The position numbers and the translations under genes were made by a program. This document shows positions 38,466-46,936 of a DNA stretch of 64,000 bases, piece after piece. Every line of letters begins with the position of its first letter. The stretch's first letter is position 1. Under the pieces are notes generated by a model. The model made no database searches and was not told where the DNA came from. It saw only the letters and a list, made by a program, of their open reading frames with translations. This stretch comes from [Clostridium] polysaccharolyticum (GTDB lineage: Bacteria > Bacillota > Clostridia > Lachnospirales > Lachnospiraceae): NCBI RefSeq assembly GCF_900111595.1, contig NZ_FOHN01000005.1, positions 150,618 through 214,617 of the forward strand. Direction: 5' to 3'.

Positions 38466-40994
38466 TTAGTGAATTGCGGTTACTTCATAATCCTGATCTT
38501 CTACTGTCTTTTTTAATACCTCATCTGCAACTGAAGCATCCAGTTTTATTACTGCTGTTCCAGATTCATGGCTTACAGCCGCTTCTTTTACTTCAGGAAG
38601 GGCTTCTAAACATTTTTTCACTCTAGCCTCACAGTGTCCACACATCATACCTTTGATTTCCATTGTCTTTTCCATCTTTTTTTTCTCCTTCTTCCTTTTT
38701 GAAATTCCTTTTTTATCTTTTTTTGCATGATATAAGGCAAAGAAATTAAGCCTTAATGCATTGCTTACTACACACACACTGGACAGACTCATAGCAGCTG
38801 CACCAAACATCGGATTCAGTTTCCATCCAAACAGCGGATACCAGATACCTGCTGCCAGAGGAATGCCAATTACATTATAAATAAATGCCCAGAAAAGATT
38901 TTCACGAATGTTTCTAAGGGTTGCCTGGCTTAAGCGAATAGCAGCTGGCACATCACTTAAGCGGCTCTTCATTAATACTACCTCTGCCGCATCTATTGCT
39001 ATATCAGTACCTGCACCGATTGCAATTCCTATATCGGCACGGGTAAGAGCTGGTGCATCGTTAATTCCATCCCCTACCATTGTTACATTTCCCTGTTTCT
39101 TTAAATCACGGATAACAGATTCTTTTCCATCAGGAAGCACGCCTGCGATAACTTCATCAACTCCCGCTTCCTCTCCCACAGCCTTCGCCGTTTTTTCATT
39201 ATCTCCAGTCAGCATAATAACACGGATTCCCAGATCCTTTAACTCCTGTATCGCCTTAGAACTGTCTTCTTTTAACACATCGGCAACTGCAATAATGCCC
39301 ATAAACTGTCCGTCACAGCTAAAATATAAAGGTGTTTTTCCCTGCTTTGCCAGATTTTCTGCCTGTTCTGCATATTGAGGCCCGATCTGGCATTGCTCCA
39401 TCATAAATTTATAATTTCCACCTGCAAGCTTGCTGCCCTGATAAGTTCCAGTCAACCCATTGCCAGCTACTGCAGCAAAATCTTCCACGGGCTGGATGTC
39501 TAATGCCTGTTCTTCTCCAAGAGCAAGAATTGCTCTTGCTAGAGGATGTTCACTTTTTTGTTCTAACACAAATGCAAGTTTTACAAGCTGCTCTTTTGTT
39601 ACCCCTTCCACTGGATAAATATCGGTTACATGTGGTTCTCCACAAGTAATGGTTCCTGTCTTGTCCAATGCAATAATCTTTGTTTTGCCTGCCTGCTCCA
39701 GCGATTCTGCTGTCTTAAACATAATTCCATGTTTCGCACCCATTCCATTGCCAACCATAATTGCCACAGGTGTTGCAAGTCCTAATGCACATGGGCAGCT
39801 GATAACCAGTACAGAGATTCCTCTCGCCAATGCAAATCCTATGGTCTGCCCTGCCAAAAGCCATCCCACTATTGTTACCACCGCTATTGCAATTACAGCA
39901 GGGACAAATACTCCAGATACTTTGTCCGCAACCTTGGCAATAGGAGCTTTTGTAGAAGCAGCATCACTAACCATTTGAATAATTTGAGACAAAGCAGTAT
40001 CTTCCCCTACACGTGTCGCTTCGCAAATCAGATATCCCGACTGGTTCAATGTTGCCGCCGACACAGTGTCTCCTGGTTCCTTGTCTACCGGAATGCTTTC
40101 CCCTGTCAAAGCCGATTCATTAACAGCACTGCTTCCTTCTAAAACAATACCATCTACAGGAATTGTCTCTCCTGGATGAACTACAAAATGATCGCCCATC
40201 CGGACTTCTTCCACTCTGGCCTGTACATTTGCTCCGTCACGAACTAAGGTTGCCGTCTTTGGTGCCAGTTTCATAAGACTTTTTAATGCATCAGTAGTTT
40301 TTCCTTTGGAAAGGGCTTCTAGCATTTTTCCAAAAGTGATTAGTGTCAGGATCATAGCTGCCGATTCAAAATAGAATTCGTGCATATAATGCATAACCGC
40401 TTCTGCATTTCCCCTCACTTGTGCATCAGTCATGGCAAATAGTGCAAATACACTATATCCATAAGAAGCTCCTGCACCTAACGCCACAAGGGTATCCATA
40501 TTAGGAGATTTATGCACAAGTCCTCTCCATCCACTTATAAAAAACTTCTGGTTAATGACTAATACTATTGTGGTAAAAAGAAACTGTACAAGTCCCATAG
40601 CAATGTGGTTCTCCTTAAAAAATGCAGGCACTGGCCAGTTCCACATCCTATGTCCCATTGAAAAATACATCAGTGGAAGCAAAAAACTTAAAGATGCTAT
40701 AAGACGTTTTTTCATAACTGGCGTTTCTGTATCTTTAAGAGCATCTTCCTGCTGGTTCTGTCTGCCAGCTTGCGTATTTTGTCCATGGCTTCCTTTTTCT
40801 TTTTGGAAAGCACCATACCCCGCCTCTTTTACTGCTTTTATAACTTCATCTGAAGAAACCTCACCTTCTACTCCCATAGAATTAGTAAGCAAGCTGACAC
40901 TGCAGCTTGTTACCCCTGGAACCTTCAAAACTGCTTTTTCCACTCTGGCACTACATGCTGCACAGCTCATTCCTGTCACATTGTATTGTTCCAT
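38466..40994 (-). CDS. copA: Copper-exporting P1B-type ATPase with fused C-terminal CopZ-like domain
   Basis: An 842-residue Cu(I) exporter. An N-terminal HMA domain has CAAC (Cys11, Cys14), the membrane site is SCPCALG, the phosphorylation site DKTGTIT, and the hinge GDGINDAPAL. After the last helix a Lys-rich linker leads to a second HMA domain (CGHC at Cys785 and Cys788). Normally this domain is a separate chaperone, CopZ. Inside the gene, GGAAGAAGGAG lies 9 bases before an in-frame ATG (Met774 at 38675), so a free 69-residue CopZ-like protein could be translated from within. The A8 run there could also promote frameshifting. It follows csoR by 9 bp. Confidence 0.95.
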   Translation of the reverse strand: MEQYNVTGMSCAACSARVEKAVLKVPGVTSCSVSLLTNSMGVEGEVSSDEVIKAVKEAGYGAFQKEKGSHGQNTQAGRQNQQEDALKDTETPVMKKRLIASLSFLLPLMYFSMGHRMWNWPVPAFFKENHIAMGLVQFLFTTIVLVINQKFFISGWRGLVHKSPNMDTLVALGAGASYGYSVFALFAMTDAQVRGNAEAVMHYMHEFYFESAAMILTLITFGKMLEALSKGKTTDALKSLMKLAPKTATLVRDGANVQARVEEVRMGDHFVVHPGETIPVDGIVLEGSSAVNESALTGESIPVDKEPGDTVSAATLNQSGYLICEATRVGEDTALSQIIQMVSDAASTKAPIAKVADKVSGVFVPAVIAIAVVTIVGWLLAGQTIGFALARGISVLVISCPCALGLATPVAIMVGNGMGAKHGIMFKTAESLEQAGKTKIIALDKTGTITCGEPHVTDIYPVEGVTKEQLVKLAFVLEQKSEHPLARAILALGEEQALDIQPVEDFAAVAGNGLTGTYQGSKLAGGNYKFMMEQCQIGPQYAEQAENLAKQGKTPLYFSCDGQFMGIIAVADVLKEDSSKAIQELKDLGIRVIMLTGDNEKTAKAVGEEAGVDEVIAGVLPDGKESVIRDLKKQGNVTMVGDGINDAPALTRADIGIAIGAGTDIAIDAAEVVLMKSRLSDVPAAIRLSQATLRNIRENLFWAFIYNVIGIPLAAGIWYPLFGWKLNPMFGAAAMSLSSVCVVSNALRLNFFALYHAKKDKKGISKRKKEKKKMEKTMEIKGMMCGHCEARVKKCLEALPEVKEAAVSHESGTAVIKLDASVADEVLKKTVEDQDYEVTAIH

Positions 40995-41003
40995 AGAGAC
41001 CTC

Positions 41004-41321
41004 CTATTTCATTAGTCTTTGTAGCGTATTGACCAATTCATCAATTACTTCATCATTTCCCTGGCGGATATTATCTGCAACACATGTATGAATATGGTTT
41101 TCTAACAGTTTTTTATTAAAACTATTAAGGGCGGCACTTACTGCTGCTACTTGAACCATAATGTCGGTACAGTAAGCATCTTTTTCCACCATTCCCTGTA
41201 TTCCTCGAACTTGTCCTTCTATTCGTTTTAAACGGTTTATTAAATCTTTATATTCTTTCTCCGAACGCAGCTTATGTTTCCTAGTACAACCACATTCCTG
41301 CACCTGTTTTTCCTGTTCCAT
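41004..41321 (-). CDS. csoR: CsoR-type copper-sensing repressor
   Basis: A 105-residue four-helix repressor of the CsoR/RcnR family. The fold signature INRLKRIEGQVRGIQGMVE is present, and the Cu(I) ligands appear as Cys in DAYCTDIM and His-Cys in NHIHTCV, the C-H-C pattern of copper sensors. Extra cysteines at residues 10 and 12 of the N-terminus are unusual. When copper-free it should bind the GC-rich palindromes upstream and repress csoR-copA. Confidence 0.93.
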   Translation of the reverse strand: MEQEKQVQECGCTRKHKLRSEKEYKDLINRLKRIEGQVRGIQGMVEKDAYCTDIMVQVAAVSAALNSFNKKLLENHIHTCVADNIRQGNDEVIDELVNTLQRLMK

Positions 41322-41347
41322 AGTGACCTCCCAATTTGGAATGTTTT

Positions 41348-41400
41348 ATACCCCCTTGGGGTATGTATTTAATATTATACCCTAGAGGGGTATTTGTCAA
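41348..41400 (-). promoter_or_regulatory. csoR-copA promoter with two CsoR operators
   Basis: Two 17-bp GC-rich palindromes, ATACCCCCTTGGGGTAT (41348-41364) and ATACCCTAGAGGGGTAT (41377-41393), match the CsoR operator class. On the minus strand TTGACA (41400-41395) and TATAAT (41379-41374) flank the second palindrome with only a 15-bp spacer; TAATAT at 17 bp is an alternative -10. Confidence 0.88.
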
Positions 41401-41480
41401 TTTACTTTTTCCGGTATTTTTTATCCGTATATCACTAACATTAAGGAAGGACTCCCAGAGGACTTTCTTATAAAGTAAAA

Positions 41481-41524
41481 AAGCCCCCTGCCAGTGGATA
41501 TCTCTAAACCACTGATAGGGGCTT
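41481..41524 (-). terminator. Terminator of the mannanase gene
   Basis: A long stem (AAGCCCC..CAGTGG with complement and an 11-base loop) is followed on the minus strand by TTTTTTAC, about 22 bp after the stop at 41547. Confidence 0.85.
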
Positions 41525-41546
41525 TTCTCTAGAATGTGCGGTATTT

Positions 41547-44500
41547 TTACCAGCCCATAACTGCTTTCATATAAGCAGATAATTTTGTTGCTGCTTTTGT
41601 ATTTGTCTTGTCAGATGGATGCCAGTCTACACAGATTCCATCGCTCATCTGCTGTGAATCGAATTCCATTGCAGTTACGTTTTTATCACCAGTCTGTGCT
41701 GTGTATTTCGCTACTGCCTGTTCAATCTGTGGATACAAATCATTTCCCATAATACCTAACGTACAGAAAATCGTTGCGTCTGGATTTTTCTCACGGATTT
41801 GTTTGATGAAGTCTACATATCCTGCTACAAATTCTAATTCACGAGCTGCATCATGTGCCACATAAGAAGAATCATTGGTTCCTAAATTGATAACAACCGC
41901 ATCTGGCTGGAATTTAGAGAAATCCCATTCCACTTTTGCCGGGCTCGTCCAGTCACCAAATGCAGCCCATGAGTAAGCTAATTTGTCATAGTATTTTGGC
42001 ATTACATTTTCATCATTTTTAGAACCAGCTCCTGTGTAGTTGGAGATTACGCCAATACCGCTTACCGATACTACACTGTAATCTGCATCTAACATCTGAG
42101 CTGTTTTATAAGCATATGTTTTGCTGCCATCTTCTGTGGAGTTTTTAAATCCACCATTGATGTTCTCATCGTCAATTCCATAACCACATGTAATGGAGTC
42201 CCCAATAAACTCGATTTTGTGTGCTTTGGCTTTGGCTGGTGCAATACCATTTTGAGATGTAACGGTAATATCACCGATACCAACTGTTCCTGCCTGTGAC
42301 TCAGATAATTTAATTACTTTTACAGTTACTTTAGCAACTGCTCCATTATAGAATTCAAATGTTTTGGCTGCTTCATCTAACATTTCATCTGCAAATAATT
42401 TATCATTTACATAGATTGCAAATCTTGCCTGATTGTTTGGCTGACTTCCTGTTGCAAGAAAATCCCCAAGAATTGTAATGCTTCCTTTTGAACCTGTGAA
42501 AGTAAATTCAATCCCAGATGCTGTATTCGCAAGCCATCTTTCATTTGTACCACTTAAGTAGGTTCTTCCGATTACTTTTACATTGGATTCCGTCGCACGG
42601 AATGTTTTCTTTGTTAATGTTCCAGCAGCTGGTGTTTCAGAAACTGCTGGTGCTTTGCTTGGTTCTGCAGAAACCACTGGTGTCTTGGAAACCACTGGTG
42701 CTTTACTTGGTTCTTGGCTTGGTGTTTCAGAAACTGCTGGTGCATTTTTTCCTGTTACATAACCAAAAGACTTTACTACTACATTTCCATTTTGTGTCTG
42801 TAAATAAATTCTATCTAATAAATTATAAGAGGTACCATAAGAAGCAGTTACTGTCTGATAATCGAAAATAGCTGTATAACTGCCATCTTGGTTTGTATCA
42901 ATTTTACCTGGTGTTACAATTGCCCATCCGCTGCCACCTGTCCAGCTTTGGAAAATAGCCTGCAGGCAATCCTTTGTTCCTGTGTAAGTAACTGCAAAAT
43001 AACCATCTTCTGTGATTACAGCAGGATCAAAATTTCCACCATTTTTCTTTGTAGATACTTCTGCTGCTGACTGCCATGCACTCACTTCTTTAGAACCGTT
43101 AAAAAATACGATGCCTTCCTTTTCTTGTGCAGGTGCTTTTGAAACTGCTGGTGCTTCAGATACTACAGGTGCCTTAGATTTTACTGGCTCTACAGATACC
43201 ACTGGTTCTTCGGATATCACTGGTGCCTCAGATTTTACTGGCTCTACAGATACCACCGGTTCTTCGGATATCACTGGTGCCTCAGATTTTACTGGCTCTA
43301 CAGATACCACCGGTTCTTCGGATATCACTGGTGCCTCAGATTTTACTGGTTCAGCACCACCTGTTACATAATCAAATGATTTCAAAACCATTGCGCCGCC
43401 AATTGTTTTTACATATAAACGGTCTAATGCATCGAATTTTTCACCATATGCCAAAACGATATCGTCGTATGTAAAAACTGCTACATAATTGCCAGCTTCA
43501 TTTACTATGCTGTTGGATGCTTTTACTTCTGCCCATCCTGCCCCGCCTGACCAGCTTTGGAAAATTAATTCGAATTTATCTTTTGTTCCTGTATACTCAG
43601 CTGTAAAATAACCATCTTTTGTGATCATGGAAGCATCTAATGTTCCACCATCTTTTTTTGTTGTAAGAGAAATGACATCTGCCCAGTCACTTGCAGATTC
43701 AGAACCTTGGAATAAGTTTACAATTCCTTCTGGAGCTTGGGAAACAATTACTGGTTCCTCTGTTACAATTGCAATCGTTGGATTAACCGTAACAGCTGGT
43801 TCCTCTATTACTGGTGTATTACCAGAAAATACAGAGCAGACTTTGGACGTTTCTTTTAAGCCATTTGCTCCGTTGACGATTTCATCTCCCCAGTCCGATA
43901 ATCTGTTACCTGCCCAGTCATTTGCTAAGTCTAAATATTCAACACCGCCACTGTTTCCTTTCCAGGACCATGCCATATATCCGATGCCTTTTTCCTGGCA
44001 GTAGCTCATAATCGTTTCTTCTGCAACATCTCCATCGGTATGTTTCCATCCAAATTCACCGATAACCTGGCATAAACCTGTTTTTGCTACAGAGTCAATA
44101 TTATTCTTTACCATAGAAGCAGAACCACCTGCATACTCATACATATGAGTAGAGAACATGGTGTTTCCTAAAGGATCGGCTGCAAATACAGCTTTTCCAT
44201 TATCAGCAATTGATTTTGGATACTGTCCCCATCCTGCTGCATCTACCATAATCGTATTTTTGATGCCTGCATTACGCAATTCTTTGATTGCTTCGATATA
44301 TCCTGATTTCCAAGTGGAAGATTCCCATGGGCCATCCCACTCATTTGCAATGTTTACAATTACATATGCTTCATTTCCAATTAAAGCATCTTTGATTTCC
44401 ACAAAATAATCTGCTGCCTGCAGCAATTCTTTCGCTGTTTCTTTTCCAGTTGCATCATGTACTTCTAATACCGCAATCATCTTATTCTCTTTACACTGTC

Positions 44501-44822
44501 TGATTAAGCTTTTAACAGAACTTAAACTGTCTTTGTTCCATTGCACACCGTTGGATAATACAAGTCTTATGGTGTTCGCTCCAGTCTTTGCCATTGCATC
44601 AATAGCGGTAACCGACTGGTCTTTGTACCATGTGTGTGCATGATTAATACCACGGATAATAAAAGGATTTCCATTGGCATCTAATAATCTTGATCCGCTT
44701 ACATGAAATCCATATGTAGAATCGGCTGCTGCTTTTACATTTACATACATATTACTTGGTGCTAATGTAAGAACCATAGCTACAACAAGTATGTAAGCCC
44801 ATATTTTTTTTATTCCCTTCAT
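41547..44822 (-). CDS. Secreted GH5_8-like beta-mannanase fused to CE2-type acetyl esterase
   Basis: A 1091-residue modular enzyme with a signal peptide at residues 1-31. The GH5 domain (about 37-345) closely resembles bacterial beta-mannanases of subfamily 8 (GINHAHTWYKDQ, AVLEVHDATG); acid/base Glu161 is in NIANEWDG and nucleophile Glu256 in VIGEFGW. Two related carbohydrate-binding-like modules follow (about 365-485 and 560-690; both contain TKKxGG and FQSWxGGxGWA). The C-terminus (about 735-1091) is a CE2-type esterase: a jelly roll, then GDSIT with Ser near 875 and DWHPS near 1067. Linkers are Pro/Ser/Val repeats. It should cut acetylated mannan while removing acetyl groups. The start has GGAGG 7 bases upstream. 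Confidence 0.92.
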   Translation of the reverse strand: MKGIKKIWAYILVVAMVLTLAPSNMYVNVKAAADSTYGFHVSGSRLLDANGNPFIIRGINHAHTWYKDQSVTAIDAMAKTGANTIRLVLSNGVQWNKDSLSSVKSLIRQCKENKMIAVLEVHDATGKETAKELLQAADYFVEIKDALIGNEAYVIVNIANEWDGPWESSTWKSGYIEAIKELRNAGIKNTIMVDAAGWGQYPKSIADNGKAVFAADPLGNTMFSTHMYEYAGGSASMVKNNIDSVAKTGLCQVIGEFGWKHTDGDVAEETIMSYCQEKGIGYMAWSWKGNSGGVEYLDLANDWAGNRLSDWGDEIVNGANGLKETSKVCSVFSGNTPVIEEPAVTVNPTIAIVTEEPVIVSQAPEGIVNLFQGSESASDWADVISLTTKKDGGTLDASMITKDGYFTAEYTGTKDKFELIFQSWSGGAGWAEVKASNSIVNEAGNYVAVFTYDDIVLAYGEKFDALDRLYVKTIGGAMVLKSFDYVTGGAEPVKSEAPVISEEPVVSVEPVKSEAPVISEEPVVSVEPVKSEAPVISEEPVVSVEPVKSKAPVVSEAPAVSKAPAQEKEGIVFFNGSKEVSAWQSAAEVSTKKNGGNFDPAVITEDGYFAVTYTGTKDCLQAIFQSWTGGSGWAIVTPGKIDTNQDGSYTAIFDYQTVTASYGTSYNLLDRIYLQTQNGNVVVKSFGYVTGKNAPAVSETPSQEPSKAPVVSKTPVVSAEPSKAPAVSETPAAGTLTKKTFRATESNVKVIGRTYLSGTNERWLANTASGIEFTFTGSKGSITILGDFLATGSQPNNQARFAIYVNDKLFADEMLDEAAKTFEFYNGAVAKVTVKVIKLSESQAGTVGIGDITVTSQNGIAPAKAKAHKIEFIGDSITCGYGIDDENINGGFKNSTEDGSKTYAYKTAQMLDADYSVVSVSGIGVISNYTGAGSKNDENVMPKYYDKLAYSWAAFGDWTSPAKVEWDFSKFQPDAVVINLGTNDSSYVAHDAARELEFVAGYVDFIKQIREKNPDATIFCTLGIMGNDLYPQIEQAVAKYTAQTGDKNVTAMEFDSQQMSDGICVDWHPSDKTNTKAATKLSAYMKAVMGW
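43177..43351 (-). repeat. 54-bp tandem repeat encoding a linker
   Basis: Three near-identical 54-bp units start at 43177, 43231 and 43285, with a partial fourth at 43339. Each encodes VEPVKSEAPVISEEPVVS, an acidic Pro-rich linker between the two binding modules. Confidence 0.9.
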
Positions 44823-44888
44823 GAACATACCTCCATTTTTTTATATTAGAGATAGTATATCACGAAGGGAAGGAAATTTCGCACTTTT

Positions 44889-44921
44889 CACTCAACATGT
44901 AGCACAAAAGCACTTAACATG
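44889..44921 (-). promoter_or_regulatory. 22-bp spaced direct repeats upstream of the mannanase gene
   Basis: On the minus strand CATGTTAAGTG (44921-44911) and CATGTTGAGTG (44899-44889) are exactly 22 bp apart, two helical turns, each followed by GTGC. The same core appears before the GH5 endoglucanase gene. They are candidate activator sites; a TATACT -10-like box lies nearer the start. Confidence 0.5.
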
Positions 44922-45065
44922 ACCGTTTATATTAATCAAACATTGCCTTTATCGTAAACTTCCTTACCAACTTAATATTTTAGCTATTTTAAGTTAATTA
45001 TTTTTAATAAGAACTGAACCATCTGTTTGTGCACCAGTTCACTTACATAATATACAGCAGAAAAA

Positions 45066-45092
45066 AGGACAGCAGTTCCTACTGCTAGTCCT
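45066..45092 (-). terminator. Terminator of the nusA-infB-ribF operon
   Basis: AGGAC and AGCAG stem parts with a one-base bulge and 5-base loop, then TTTTTTC on the minus strand, 12 bp after the ribF stop. The upstream gap 44922-45065 shows no gene. Confidence 0.8.
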
Positions 45093-45103
45093 GATTTTTT
45101 AAC

Positions 45104-46021
45104 TTATAGTTTAAAATACTCACGTGAAAACTGACAGTCCCGCTCCATCTGGTGTTTCAATTCTTCCAAAGAGCCAAACTTCCGTTCTCCTCGTTCGTAT
45201 GCAAAAAATTCTATGGTAATTTCCTTATCATAGATAGACTCCTGAAAATCAAAAATGAAAGTCTCCACACCCTTTTCATTTCTGTCTCCAACAGTTGGCT
45301 TATATCCAATATTGGTGATGCCATAAAAGATTTTTCCATCTAGTAAAATACGTGTTGCATATACTCCATTAGGTGGTACAAGCTTTTCCTTACTTGGTAT
45401 TACATTGGCAGTCGGCATACCCAGTGTTCTGCCAATCTGGTTGCCGTAAACCACTTTGCCTGTGATGCTATAAGGCATGCCCAAAAGCTGATTAGCCTTT
45501 TCCAGATTGCCAGCCTGTAATTCCTGACGGATCCGTGTACTGCTTACCTCAGCCTCATCCAAAACTACTTTCTCAAATGCATTTACTTCAAACCCGTATT
45601 TCTTACCAAGTTCTTTTAGCATTTCCACATTTCCAGCACGGTTCTTTCCAAAGTGATAATCCTTTCCTACCACTACAGCTCTGGCACCCAGTTTTTCAGC
45701 CAGAACCGTGCGGACAAACTCTTCTGGTTCTGTATGCATGACTTCTTCGTTAAATGGATAAGAGATGAAATAATCTGATCCTAACTGCTCCACCTTCTTT
45801 ACCTTTTCCGCTTCTGTATAAATTAAGCGGTTTGCCTGATTGGATACAACATTTCCAGGATGCTGGTAAAAAGAAAACGTAACTGCCTGCAGTCCTTTTT
45901 CCTTTAACTGAGTCACATAATGAATTAACAAACAATGTCCTATATGAAACCCATCAAACTTTCCTAATGAAACAGCAGTATTTTGCAAATGAAAATCCGT
46001 GGTATTCCAAATGTACTTCAT
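45104..46021 (-). CDS. ribF: Bifunctional riboflavin kinase/FAD synthetase
   Basis: A 305-residue enzyme that makes FMN and FAD. The nucleotidyltransferase domain has GKFDGFHIGHCLLI (HIGH-type motif at about 27-30) and STRIRQEL; the C-terminal kinase domain starts near 185 with GKVVYGNQIGRTLGMPTANV. I use the ATG at 46021 rather than the TTG one codon earlier. It ends the nusA operon, 17 bp after truB. Confidence 0.95.
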   Translation of the reverse strand: MKYIWNTTDFHLQNTAVSLGKFDGFHIGHCLLIHYVTQLKEKGLQAVTFSFYQHPGNVVSNQANRLIYTEAEKVKKVEQLGSDYFISYPFNEEVMHTEPEEFVRTVLAEKLGARAVVVGKDYHFGKNRAGNVEMLKELGKKYGFEVNAFEKVVLDEAEVSSTRIRQELQAGNLEKANQLLGMPYSITGKVVYGNQIGRTLGMPTANVIPSKEKLVPPNGVYATRILLDGKIFYGITNIGYKPTVGDRNEKGVETFIFDFQESIYDKEITIEFFAYERGERKFGSLEELKHQMERDCQFSREYFKL

Positions 46022-46038
46022 CAAGTCCTGCCTCTCTT

Positions 46039-46935
46039 CTATAAAAACATTTTCTTTGGCTTTAAAAATCTCCGGTTTTCTGCTTCGAAGATCCCTACAA
46101 ACCTGTTATTTTCATCGTAAACACGAAATTCCTGATTTTTTGAAGTGGTAACAGGCAAAGTCAAGAACGAAATCTCAATCTTGTTTCCATTATCCACGTA
46201 TTTCTGATACTTCTTCGAAACGGTTACGGCATCTAGATGTTCAAATAAAGAATCTACTGGAATCAGTTTTTCTTCCACTGTACCTTCTGCCATAAGACGC
46301 TCTACTTCTGCTAAAGTGATACTGTCATCAAGCAGAAATGAACTCACCCTGGTACGTTTTAACTGTGCCATAGCACCGCCACAGCCAAGTTTTCCACCTA
46401 TATCCTGACATAAAGTACGGATATAAGTTCCTTTGGAACATTCCACAGTCATAGTTACTGTTTTCTTTACCATATCAATCTCCAATATAGAAATTTTATG
46501 AATCGTAACCTGACGCGGCTTACGCTCCACCACTTTTCCTTCACGGGCAAGTTCATAAAGCTTTTTGCCATTTACCTTTAAGGCAGAATACATAGGTGGA
46601 ATCTGATCATAAACACCTGTAAACGACATAACTGCTTCTCGAATTTCTTCCTCGCTTGCCGTTACATCCTGCTTATTTAAAATTTTCCCTGACAGATCCT
46701 GTGTATCCGTAACCACACCAAGCTGCATAACTGCTTCATAAGTCTTATCTTTATCTGTGAGTAAATCACATACTTTCGTCGCTTTTCCCAGACAGACAGG
46801 CAAAACACCTGACGCATCCGGATCTAATGTTCCAGTATGCCCAATTTTCTTTTGCTTTACAATGCCTCTAAGCTTCGCAACTACATCATGTGATGTAAAT
46901 CCTTTTTCTTTGTATATATTTAAAATACCGTCCAT
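46039..46935 (-). CDS. truB: tRNA pseudouridine-55 synthase
   Basis: A 298-residue enzyme that converts U55 in the T-loop of tRNAs. The catalytic Asp is in GHTGTLDPDASGVLPVC (about residues 33-49), and YSALKVNGKKLYELAREG is the next family signature. A PUA-like tail follows. It starts 2 bp after the nrnA stop and is part of the translation-linked operon. Confidence 0.96.
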   Translation of the reverse strand: MDGILNIYKEKGFTSHDVVAKLRGIVKQKKIGHTGTLDPDASGVLPVCLGKATKVCDLLTDKDKTYEAVMQLGVVTDTQDLSGKILNKQDVTASEEEIREAVMSFTGVYDQIPPMYSALKVNGKKLYELAREGKVVERKPRQVTIHKISILEIDMVKKTVTMTVECSKGTYIRTLCQDIGGKLGCGGAMAQLKRTRVSSFLLDDSITLAEVERLMAEGTVEEKLIPVDSLFEHLDAVTVSKKYQKYVDNGNKIEISFLTLPVTTSKNQEFRVYDENNRFVGIFEAENRRFLKPKKMFL

Positions 46936-46936
46936 A

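Noticed and set aside
43012..43371. Long plus-strand ORF with repeated TGSTDTTGSSDITGA pattern
   Set aside because: It is the antisense frame of the mannanase linker repeat; no ribosome site and no independent support.
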